Origin: Duganella sp. OV510
GTDB lineage: Bacteria; Pseudomonadota; Gammaproteobacteria; Burkholderiales; Burkholderiaceae_D
Assembly: GCF_900100205.1 (NCBI RefSeq)
Contig: NZ_FNEQ01000003.1
Span: forward strand, 248,001 to 312,000
Length of the DNA stretch: 64,000 nt
Direction of reading: 5' to 3'
Positions 27,759 through 35,582 of the stretch are shown piece after piece. The stretch's first letter is position 1. Every line of letters begins with the position of its first letter. Below the pieces are notes generated by a model. That model was not told the DNA's origin. It did not search any database and saw only the letters and a list, made by a program, of their open reading frames with translations. The position numbers and the translations under genes are program-made.

Positions 27759-28660
27759 TTGCGGGCCTCCTGGTCTGCCTGGTATTTATTGAAGATCGCC
27801 ATCGGCACAAGAATCAGCAGGATCACCACCACCGTCACCGAGGACGCCAGCGGCCAATCGTTATTGGTAAAGAATTCGTCCCACAGCTGGCGGCCGATCA
27901 TCAGCGTTTCCGGACCGCCCAGCAGTTCCGGAATCACGTACTCGCCCACCGCCGGGATAAACACCAGCATGGTGCCGGCGATGATGCCGGACTTCGACAG
28001 CGGCACCGTGATACGCCAGAAGGTCTGCCACGGCGTCGCGCCAAGATCGGCCGCCGCTTCCAGGAAACGCACATCCATCTTCACCAGGTTGGCGTACAGC
28101 GGCAGTATCATGAACGGCAGGTAGGCGTACACCATGCCGATGATCAGCGAGAATTGCGTGTTCATCAGGTGCAGCGGCTCGGAGATCACGCCGAGATTCA
28201 GCAGGAAGCTGTTGAGAATGCCGTTGTTGGCCAGGATGCCCTTCCACGCGTAGATACGCAGCAGGAAGGAAGTCCAGAACGGCATCATCACCAGCATCAG
28301 CAGCACCGGACGTATGGCCGGCCTGGCGCGCGCCATGAAGTAGGCGAACGGATAACCAATGGCCAGGCACAGCGCCGCGGTAATCGCCGCGAACTTCAGC
28401 GAATTCAGATAGGTGATCGCGTACAGCTCATCCTCAAGGATGTACAGGTAGTTGGAGATCTTGACCTTCAGCGTCATCACGCCGTCGGCCACCGTTACCA
28501 GGGAGCCGAACGGACCGCCTTCGCCGCTATCCAGATCGGCAAAGCTCAGGCGCAGCACGATCAGGAAGGGGATCAGGAACGCAAACGTCAGCCAGACGAA
28601 CGGCACGCCGATCACCACGGCGCGGCCTGGATGCTTGATCAGGTTTTTAAAAAATTTCAT
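27755..28660 (-). CDS. potH: Putrescine ABC transporter permease PotH
   Basis: 301 residues with six membrane helices. The PotH/PotB group is indicated by the N-terminal GRAVVIGVPFVWLTFAFLIP, the NSLKFAAITAALCLAIGYP segment and the EAA loop RFLEAAADLGATPWQTFWRI. It pairs with PotI for putrescine uptake. Ordered potG-potH-potI with a 12-base gap after potG and a 4-base overlap with potI. No periplasmic binding protein gene (potF) is seen anywhere in the window. Confidence 0.93.
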   Translation of the reverse strand: MKFFKNLIKHPGRAVVIGVPFVWLTFAFLIPFLIVLRLSFADLDSGEGGPFGSLVTVADGVMTLKVKISNYLYILEDELYAITYLNSLKFAAITAALCLAIGYPFAYFMARARPAIRPVLLMLVMMPFWTSFLLRIYAWKGILANNGILNSFLLNLGVISEPLHLMNTQFSLIIGMVYAYLPFMILPLYANLVKMDVRFLEAAADLGATPWQTFWRITVPLSKSGIIAGTMLVFIPAVGEYVIPELLGGPETLMIGRQLWDEFFTNNDWPLASSVTVVVILLILVPMAIFNKYQADQEARK

Positions 28661-28672
28661 GACCGCCGCGCC

Positions 28673-29800
28673 TTAGCTGGTCAGCACAACAACGTCGGCG
28701 CCGTCCCACCACGCGTACACGCGCTGGTCGCGCTTCAGCACCGCGTCGTCGTGACGCGCGACGTTGGTGCGCGAAGCCTTGACCACCATGCCGCTGTCCA
28801 GCGTGATGTGGTAACTGGTTTCGTTGCCGAAGTAGGACACGCCGGTGATCACACCGTGCACGCAGTTGTAGCCATGTTCAGCCGCCTTGCCGCGCTGCTC
28901 CTGCGTCGGCGCTTCCGCCTGCACGGCGATCTTCTCCGGACGCACGGCCACCGACACCGGCATGCCCATGGTGCCGGTAATGCCGTGGGTGACGTAATGC
29001 TTGCCTTCCGGCGTATCGATGATGACGTGGTCCGCCTCATCCTCCGCCACCGAACCGTTGAACAGGTTGACGCTGCCGATGAAGTCGGCGACGAAGCGGC
29101 AGTTCGGCGTTTCGTAGATTTCGTCCGGCGCGCCCACTTGCAGGATGCGGCCGGCACTCATGACGGCGATGCGCGTGGCCATGCTCATGGCCTCATCCTG
29201 GTCGTGGGTGACCATCACGCAGGTCACGCCCACTTCCTCGATGATGCTGACCAGTTCCATCTGCGTGCGCTCGCGCAGCTTCTTGTCCAGTGCGCCCAGC
29301 GGCTCGTCCAGCAGCAGCAACTGCGGACGCTTGGCCAGCGAACGCGCCAGCGCCACGCGCTGCTGCTGGCCGCCGGACAGCTGATGCGGCTTGCGCCTGG
29401 CGTACTCGCTCAGCTGCACCAGCGCCAGCATCTTTTCCACGCGCGCGGCGATTTCGTCTTTCGGCAGGCCGTCGCGGCGCAGGCCGAAGGCGATGTTGTC
29501 CCATACCGACAGGTGCGGGAACAGCGCATACGACTGGAACATCATATTAATCGGACGCTGGTACGGCGGCACGCTGACAATATCCTGGCCGGCCAGCGTG
29601 ATGCTGCCCGACGTCGGCGTTTCAAAACCCGCCAGCATGCGCAGCAGCGTCGATTTGCCGCAGCCCGAGCTGCCCAGCAGCGCGAAGATTTCGCCCTTGT
29701 TGATCGCAACCGATACGTCATTGACGGCGCGGACGCCATCGAATTCCTTGACCAGGTTACGGATCAGGAGGAAAGGTTCAGCAGCTCGCTCTATGGTCAT
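28673..29800 (-). CDS. potG: Putrescine ABC transporter ATP-binding protein PotG
   Basis: 375 residues. Nucleotide-binding domain: Walker A GSSGCGKST, Q-loop MMFQSYALFPHLSV, signature LSGGQQQRVALARS, Walker B LLLLDEPLGALD and H-loop VTHDQDEAM. A C-terminal TOBE/OB region (about 270-375) is typical of the polyamine group. Powers PotHI. It lies 67 bases after the second puuA-like gene on the same strand; no terminator was recognised between them, so they may share a transcript. Confidence 0.94.
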   Translation of the reverse strand: MTIERAAEPFLLIRNLVKEFDGVRAVNDVSVAINKGEIFALLGSSGCGKSTLLRMLAGFETPTSGSITLAGQDIVSVPPYQRPINMMFQSYALFPHLSVWDNIAFGLRRDGLPKDEIAARVEKMLALVQLSEYARRKPHQLSGGQQQRVALARSLAKRPQLLLLDEPLGALDKKLRERTQMELVSIIEEVGVTCVMVTHDQDEAMSMATRIAVMSAGRILQVGAPDEIYETPNCRFVADFIGSVNLFNGSVAEDEADHVIIDTPEGKHYVTHGITGTMGMPVSVAVRPEKIAVQAEAPTQEQRGKAAEHGYNCVHGVITGVSYFGNETSYHITLDSGMVVKASRTNVARHDDAVLKRDQRVYAWWDGADVVVLTS

Positions 29801-29867
29801 GTTATTAAAAGAGTAAAATAATATTTGCCAAACCGGTGATTATAAAGCCAGCAGAGGCCAAGACAAC

Positions 29868-31238
29868 TCAAACATGCAGCAATAGGTGTTCCCGCTCCCA
29901 GGGGCTGATGACGGTCATGAACTCCTGGTGCTCCAGTTCCTTGATGGCCGTATAGACATCGATGAAGCGCTCGCCCAGTACATCGCGCAGGCGGTCTTCC
30001 TGCCGCAACAGCGCCAGCGCCTGCGGCAGCCCTTGCGGCAGCTCGTAGAAATGGTCGTAGGCGCTGCCGTTGTAGATTGGCGTCGGCTCCAGCTGGTCGA
30101 CCAGGCCAAGATAACCGCAGGCCAGCGTCACCGCAATGCCGAGATAGGGATTGGCGTCGGCGCCGATGATGCGGTTCTCCACCCGCCGCTGCTCGACGCC
30201 GGAAATCGGAATGCGGAAGCCCACAGTGCGGTTGTCCATGCCCCACTGGACGTTGATCGGCGCTGCTGTGTGGCGCACGATGCGGCGGTAGGAATTCACA
30301 TACGGCGCCAGGATCGCCATCGCCGCCGGCGTGTAGCGTTGCAGGCCGCCGATGTAGTGGCGGAACTGCGGCGACGGCGAGCCGTCCGCCAGGCTGAAGA
30401 TATTGCGGCCGCTGACGGCGTCGCTCACGCTCTGGTGCACATGCATCGCCGATCCCGGCTCACCGGCCATCGGCTTGGCCATGAAGGTGGCGTACATATC
30501 GTGCTTCAGCGCCGCCTCGCGCAGCGTGCGTTTGAAGTAGAACACGTTGTCGGCTAGCGCCAGCGCATCGCCGTGCTGGAAGTTGAGGCCCATCTGGCCT
30601 GCGCCGGTTTCGTGGATCAGCGTATCGACGTCGAGGTTCATCAGCGCGCAATAGTCGTAGATATCCTCGAACAGCGGATCGAACTCGTTGACAGCGTCGA
30701 TGCTATAGACCTGGCGCGTGGTTTCGGCGCGGCCGCTGCGGCCGACCGGCGCCTTCAAAGGCAGGTCGGGATCGATATTCTTCTCGGTGAGGTAGAACTC
30801 CAGTTCAGGCCCGACGATGGGCTTCCATCCCTTGTCCGCATACAGCTTGAGCACACGGCGCAAAACAGAGCGCGGCGCGAAATCGACCAGCGTGCCGTCG
30901 GCAAAGTAGCAATCGTGGATCACCTGCGCGGTCGGATCGATGGCCCACGGCACGGTGGTGATGCTGCCGGGGTCCGCGCGCAGGATCATGTCGCGGTCGG
31001 TGTTGGAGATGGCGCGGTCGTAGGCCGGGTCTTCGGTAGGGTAGTTGCCGGTGACGGTCATGCCAAGCACCGCTTCCGGTATGCGCATGCCACGGTCCTG
31101 CGTGAATTTGGCGCGTGGCAGAATCTTCCCGCGTGCCACACCGGTCAGGTCGGGCACCAGGCATTCGATTTCAGTGACCCGCTTATCGTTGAGCCACTGG
31201 TCCATATCAGCATCGGAGAAATTTTCACGGATAGACAT
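29868..31238 (-). CDS. Second gamma-glutamylputrescine synthetase-like protein, metal-ligand Glu replaced by Gly
   Basis: 456 residues, collinear without gaps with PuuA at 21697-23067. It keeps PELEFYL, the first Glu of the HETGAGQ loop, AMHVHQS and RRVENRII. At residue 217 the run is GAGQMGLNF where the paralogue has GAGQMEINF; the codon is GGC on the minus strand (30588-30590). That position corresponds to Glu220 of Salmonella glutamine synthetase, an n1-site metal ligand. The protein is therefore either catalytically altered or a non-catalytic partner of PuuA. It sits 42 bases after nasA and 67 bases before potG, all on one strand, linking nitrate assimilation and putrescine uptake genes. 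Confidence 0.88.
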   Translation of the reverse strand: MSIRENFSDADMDQWLNDKRVTEIECLVPDLTGVARGKILPRAKFTQDRGMRIPEAVLGMTVTGNYPTEDPAYDRAISNTDRDMILRADPGSITTVPWAIDPTAQVIHDCYFADGTLVDFAPRSVLRRVLKLYADKGWKPIVGPELEFYLTEKNIDPDLPLKAPVGRSGRAETTRQVYSIDAVNEFDPLFEDIYDYCALMNLDVDTLIHETGAGQMGLNFQHGDALALADNVFYFKRTLREAALKHDMYATFMAKPMAGEPGSAMHVHQSVSDAVSGRNIFSLADGSPSPQFRHYIGGLQRYTPAAMAILAPYVNSYRRIVRHTAAPINVQWGMDNRTVGFRIPISGVEQRRVENRIIGADANPYLGIAVTLACGYLGLVDQLEPTPIYNGSAYDHFYELPQGLPQALALLRQEDRLRDVLGERFIDVYTAIKELEHQEFMTVISPWEREHLLLHV

Positions 31239-31280
31239 GACGAACTCTAAGTTGCTATCGACAGGTCTAGCTTACCATAA

Positions 31281-34004
31281 TCATAACCTTGCTTCTTCTG
31301 CCTCCACGCGTATCTGCACCAATATTTTCTTGATCTCCGGGACGCACGAGCCGCAGTTGCCGCCAGCTTTCAGGCAGGCTGTCACTTCCGGCACGGTTTT
31401 CAAATCCTTTTCGCGGATGGCGTTGCAAATGGTGTTGCGGCCCACGCCGAAGCACGAACACACGGTTGGTCCGGTATCGGCGCCCTTCTCCACCGGCATG
31501 CCGACCAGCAGGCCGACGCGGTCGATCTCGCTCAGCGCCTCTTTCACGAACAGGCTGGCCAGCCAGGCGCGCGACGGCATGTCCTGACGCGGCGACATGA
31601 AAATACATTGTTCGATGCGGTCATCCACCACGTGCACGGCGCGGTACACGCCGGCGGTCTTGTCTTCGTACTCCAGCCAGTCGGCATCCGGGTCGCTGAC
31701 ACCGAGCAGCGTGCGTGCCCATTCGGCATAGTTCTTGACTGTGTTGCGGCCGGCCAGTTCGTAGCGCGCGAATTCGCGGCCCTGGATGCGGGTCCAGTGC
31801 GCGATGCTGTCGAGATTCAGCGCATCGCGGCTCAGGATGAAGCCATGCCAGTTGACGCGGAACTGCTCGACACGCACCGGCGTATGCTTGAACTCAGGTT
31901 CGCCGGACACGGGATCGACCACCGGGTTGACCACCGCGCCGACGCGCGCATCGGATGCGGTCTGGCCATTCCAGTGAATTGGAATGAACACGCTGCCGCG
32001 CGGGATGCCGCCGCCGTGCTGCACACGCGCCACCATCGCGCCCCACTCGGAAGTGATGCGCGCCAGTTCGCCTTCTTTGACACCACTCAGCAGCGCGTCC
32101 TGCGGATGCATGTCCACGAACGATTCGGCGATGTGGTCGGCCAGCGTGGCGGACTTGCCGGTGCGCGTCATGGTGTGCCACTGATCGCGCACGCGGCCGG
32201 TGTTGAGCGACAGCGGATAATCTTCGCTGACGGCGTGACGCGGCAGGCGTGGCGCGGTAGCGATAAAGCGCGCCTTGCCGTCGGCGTGCGCGAATACGCC
32301 ATCCTCGAACAACCGTGTTTCGACCTGCAATTCGCCGGAGATGGCGCGGCGTACCGGCCATTGCGTCGGTGCCAGTTCATCGTACTCGCGCTGTTCCAGG
32401 CCCGCGAGGCCGGACATATCAAACGCACGCGGTACTTCGCCAACCGCATTGCGGAAGCCGCTCAGGCTCGCGTGCTCGTTGAATACATCATGCTGGCCAG
32501 TGTAGTCGAAACCTGCATAGCCCATGCGCTGGGCGAACAACGCCATGATCTTCCAGTCAGGCAGCGCTTCGCCCGGCGCCGCCAGGAAGGCGCGCTGGCG
32601 CGAAATGCGACGCTCGGAGTTGGTCACCGTACCATCTTTCTCGCCCCAGCCCAGTGCCGGCAGCAGCACATCGGCATAGGCAGTGGTGTCGGTGTCCTGC
32701 ATGATGTCGGAGGAAATCACCAGCTCGCACTTCTCCAGCGCGCGACGCACCTGATCGGCATCCGGCATGCTGACGACCGGATTGGTGGCCATGACCCACA
32801 CTGATTTGACCTTGCCTTCTTCGATGGCCTTGAACAGATCCACCGCCTTCAGGCCGCCCTTGTCGGCCATGGCCGGCGATTCCCAGAAAGTCTGCACCAC
32901 GTCACGATGCTCTGCGCGCTCCAGGTCCATGTGCGCGGCGAGCATATTGGCCAGGCCGCCCACTTCACGGCCCCCCATGGCGTTCGGCTGGCCGGTGATC
33001 GAGAACGGTCCCATGCCCGGCTTGCCGAGCCGTCCGCCGATCAGGTGACAGTTGATGATGGCGTTGGCCTTGTCAGTGCCTGCCGACGACTGGTTCACGC
33101 CCATCGAGTAGGCGGTGATGGTCTTGTGGTTGGCGGCAAACAGTTCATAGAACTCCAGCAGCAGCGGCAGTTCGATGCGGCATATTTTCGCCACCACGGC
33201 CGGATCGGCGCAATCGGCATGGGCGACATCCAGCGCCGCCTCGAAGCCGTTGGTATGCTGCGCGATGAATTGCGGATCGACGGCGCCGATGCGCGACAGG
33301 TAGCTCAGCAAACCGTTGAACAGCCAGACATCGGTGCCCGCCTTCACCGGCAGGTGCAGGTCTGCCAATTCGCAGGTCGCCGTGCGGCGTGGATCGACTA
33401 CCACCAGCTTCATTTGCGGGCGCGCTTCCTTGGCTTTCAGGATGCGCTGGAACAGGATAGGATGGCACCATGCGGTATTGGAGCCCACCAGCACGACCAT
33501 GTCCGCCAGCTCCAGATCGTCATAACAGACCGGCACCAGGTCTTCGCCAAACGCCCGCTTGTAGCCCGCCACGGCGGACGACATGCACAGCCGCGAGTTG
33601 GTGTCGATGTTGGCGCTGCCGACGTAACCCTTCATCAGCTTGTTGGCAACGTAGTAGTCCTCGGTCAGCAACTGGCCTGAGACATATAGCGCCACAGCAT
33701 CCGGGCCATGCTCTGCGATGATGCGCTTCCACTCGCCGGCCACCTTGTCCAGCGCCTCGTCCCATGACGCGCGACGCAGGCCATCGGCCTCGCGCACCTG
33801 CGGATACAGCAGGCGGCCCTCCAGCCCCACGGTTTCGCCAAGCGCGGAACCTTTGACGCACAGGCGGCCCTTGTTTGCCGGATGCCGCTTGTCGCCGGCA
33901 ATCGCAAACGTGCCATCGCCCTTTGGCGTAGCCAGCACGCCGCAGCCTACGCCGCAATAGGCGCAAGTGGTACGGATGGCCAGATGGTCGGTAGACAAGT
34001 TCAA
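31281..34004 (-). CDS. nasA: Assimilatory nitrate reductase catalytic subunit
   Basis: 907 residues. The N-terminal [4Fe-4S] motif is TTCAYCGVGCGVLATP, with the fourth Cys in GRLCVKG. The molybdopterin oxidoreductase body follows (DTNSRLCMSSAVAGYKRAFG, GMGPFSITGQPNAMGGREVGG), then a molydopterin-binding C-terminal domain. A BFD-like [2Fe-2S] domain closes the protein (VCSCFGVGRNTICNAI, AGGNCGSCVPE), as in NasA/NarB-type cytoplasmic assimilatory enzymes. It reduces nitrate to nitrite. It is the last gene of the narK-nirB-nirD-FAD reductase-nasA run, 9 bases after the reductase. Confidence 0.95.
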   Translation of the reverse strand: MNLSTDHLAIRTTCAYCGVGCGVLATPKGDGTFAIAGDKRHPANKGRLCVKGSALGETVGLEGRLLYPQVREADGLRRASWDEALDKVAGEWKRIIAEHGPDAVALYVSGQLLTEDYYVANKLMKGYVGSANIDTNSRLCMSSAVAGYKRAFGEDLVPVCYDDLELADMVVLVGSNTAWCHPILFQRILKAKEARPQMKLVVVDPRRTATCELADLHLPVKAGTDVWLFNGLLSYLSRIGAVDPQFIAQHTNGFEAALDVAHADCADPAVVAKICRIELPLLLEFYELFAANHKTITAYSMGVNQSSAGTDKANAIINCHLIGGRLGKPGMGPFSITGQPNAMGGREVGGLANMLAAHMDLERAEHRDVVQTFWESPAMADKGGLKAVDLFKAIEEGKVKSVWVMATNPVVSMPDADQVRRALEKCELVISSDIMQDTDTTAYADVLLPALGWGEKDGTVTNSERRISRQRAFLAAPGEALPDWKIMALFAQRMGYAGFDYTGQHDVFNEHASLSGFRNAVGEVPRAFDMSGLAGLEQREYDELAPTQWPVRRAISGELQVETRLFEDGVFAHADGKARFIATAPRLPRHAVSEDYPLSLNTGRVRDQWHTMTRTGKSATLADHIAESFVDMHPQDALLSGVKEGELARITSEWGAMVARVQHGGGIPRGSVFIPIHWNGQTASDARVGAVVNPVVDPVSGEPEFKHTPVRVEQFRVNWHGFILSRDALNLDSIAHWTRIQGREFARYELAGRNTVKNYAEWARTLLGVSDPDADWLEYEDKTAGVYRAVHVVDDRIEQCIFMSPRQDMPSRAWLASLFVKEALSEIDRVGLLVGMPVEKGADTGPTVCSCFGVGRNTICNAIREKDLKTVPEVTACLKAGGNCGSCVPEIKKILVQIRVEAEEARL

Positions 34005-34013
34005 AATAATCCT

Positions 34014-35228
34014 TCAGGCGGCCCGGTTGGACAGGGCTTCGCCAAATAACAGGGTTAGCCGGATAGGCGTGATGTCGCTGCGGTTCTGGATCAGGTTGAA
34101 GTACCAGGGCCCATCCTTGACGTCGCCGTACAGCACGGCCCCGGTAACGCGGTTGTCTCTCAGCACCAGCCGCTTGTAGACGCCACGGCGCGCGTCGCGC
34201 AGCACCAGGTCTTCACTGCCTTCGCCACCGATGAAGTCACCGACCGAATACAGGTCGACGCCGGTGACTTTCAGCCGTGTCGGCGAAGTTTGCTGCACAT
34301 AGCGTCGCACGCCAGCGCCGGCCAGGTGCGCGCCGCAAACGCGCGCCTGGTCCCAGATCGGCGCCACCAGGCCAAAAGTGGCGCTGCGGTGCTGCACGCA
34401 TTCGCCAACGGCGTAGATGCGCGGATCATAGGTCTGCAAGGTGTCGTCCACCACGATGGCGCGTTCGCAATGCAGGCCGGCGGCCTTGGCCAGCTCGATA
34501 TTCGGACGCACGCCGGCAGTCATCACCACCAGGTCGGCCGGAATCTCACTGCCATCCTTGAAGCGTACACCGGTGACGCGGTCCGGGCCGAGAATCTCCT
34601 CGGTTTGCGCGCCCATTATGAACTTGAGTCCCTTGGCCTCCAGCGCCTTTTGCAGCAGCAGCGCGGCAGGCTTGTCGAGCTGCTGATTCATTAACACGTC
34701 GCTGACATGCACCACGGTCACGTTCATGCCCTGGCGTTGCAGGCCGTTGGCCGCCTCAAGTCCCAGCAGGCCGCCGCCAATAATGACGGCGTTGCGATGA
34801 TTGCGCGCCATTGCCAGCATCTGTTCCACATCCTGGATATCGCGGAAAGCCAGTACTCCTTTCAGCTGATGGCCCGGCACCGGAATGATGAAAGGTTTGG
34901 AGCCGGTGGCGATCAGCAGTCGATCGTACTTCACTTCCAGGCCGGACTTTGCGCGCACTATACGTTTGCGGCGGTCGATGTGCACCACCGGATCGCCGGC
35001 GTGCAGCGTGATATTGTGCTGCACATACCATTCGCGCGTGTTGAGCATGATGTCTTCCATGCTCTTCTCGCCCGCCAGCACCGGCGACAGCAGGATGCGG
35101 TTGTAGTTACCGTGCGGCTCGGCGCCGAACACGGTGATGTCGTACATGTCCGGCGCCAGCTTGTACAGTTCCTCGACCGTACGCATGCCGGCCATGCCGT
35201 TGCCGATGACGACAAGCGCGGGTTTCAC
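34014..35228 (-). CDS. FAD/NAD(P)-dependent oxidoreductase, probable electron donor of nitrate reductase
   Basis: 404 residues from a GTG at 35228 that overlaps the nirD stop codon (GTGA), chosen because the FAD-binding start PALVVIGNGMAGMRTVEEL follows directly. A second dinucleotide motif is AVIIGGGLLGLEAANGL, and TYDPRIYAVGECVQHR closes the FAD site. It aligns with the N-terminal flavin half of NirB but lacks the Fe-S and siroheme parts. In this cluster it most likely passes NAD(P)H electrons to NasA (inferred from position). The C-terminal part resembles the NirB domain preceding the BFD motif. Confidence 0.88.
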   Translation of the reverse strand: MKPALVVIGNGMAGMRTVEELYKLAPDMYDITVFGAEPHGNYNRILLSPVLAGEKSMEDIMLNTREWYVQHNITLHAGDPVVHIDRRKRIVRAKSGLEVKYDRLLIATGSKPFIIPVPGHQLKGVLAFRDIQDVEQMLAMARNHRNAVIIGGGLLGLEAANGLQRQGMNVTVVHVSDVLMNQQLDKPAALLLQKALEAKGLKFIMGAQTEEILGPDRVTGVRFKDGSEIPADLVVMTAGVRPNIELAKAAGLHCERAIVVDDTLQTYDPRIYAVGECVQHRSATFGLVAPIWDQARVCGAHLAGAGVRRYVQQTSPTRLKVTGVDLYSVGDFIGGEGSEDLVLRDARRGVYKRLVLRDNRVTGAVLYGDVKDGPWYFNLIQNRSDITPIRLTLLFGEALSNRAA

Positions 35229-35575
35229 AGGCCTACCCAGACTTTGCCGCCGTCGATGCGCACAGGATAGGTGCCCACCGAATGCTCCGGCGCTTCCAGG
35301 CACTCACCGGTCTGCAAGTCGAAGTGCTGCTTGTAGATGGGCGAAGCCACCACAATGCGCTCGCCCAGCGACCCGACCAGGCCACGCGACAGCACAGACG
35401 CTTCGGAATTCGGATCATAGTTATCGATGGCGAATACGCGCGGCTCGCCCGCATCGACGTGAAACACTGCCACCTGCATGTCGTTCAGCAGCGCACACAC
35501 GCCGGTGTTGGGCACGATGTCATCCAGTTTGCAGACGGCGATCCAGTTATCGGTTTGAATATCACGGTGCATCAT
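35225..35575 (-). CDS. nirD: Nitrite reductase small subunit
   Basis: 116 residues. Start set at the ATGATG at 35570-35575 because GAGGAG (35579-35584) lies 3 to 6 bases upstream. A Rieske-like fold is visible (WIAVCKLDDIVPNTGVCALL, FAIDNYDPNSEASVLSRG, IYKQHFDLQTGECLE), but the Rieske Cys/His ligands are absent, as is normal for NirD. It assists NirB in NADH-dependent nitrite reduction to ammonia. Coupled to the downstream reductase by a 4-base overlap. Confidence 0.94.
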   Translation of the reverse strand: MMHRDIQTDNWIAVCKLDDIVPNTGVCALLNDMQVAVFHVDAGEPRVFAIDNYDPNSEASVLSRGLVGSLGERIVVASPIYKQHFDLQTGECLEAPEHSVGTYPVRIDGGKVWVGL

Positions 35576-35582
35576 CTTCTCC

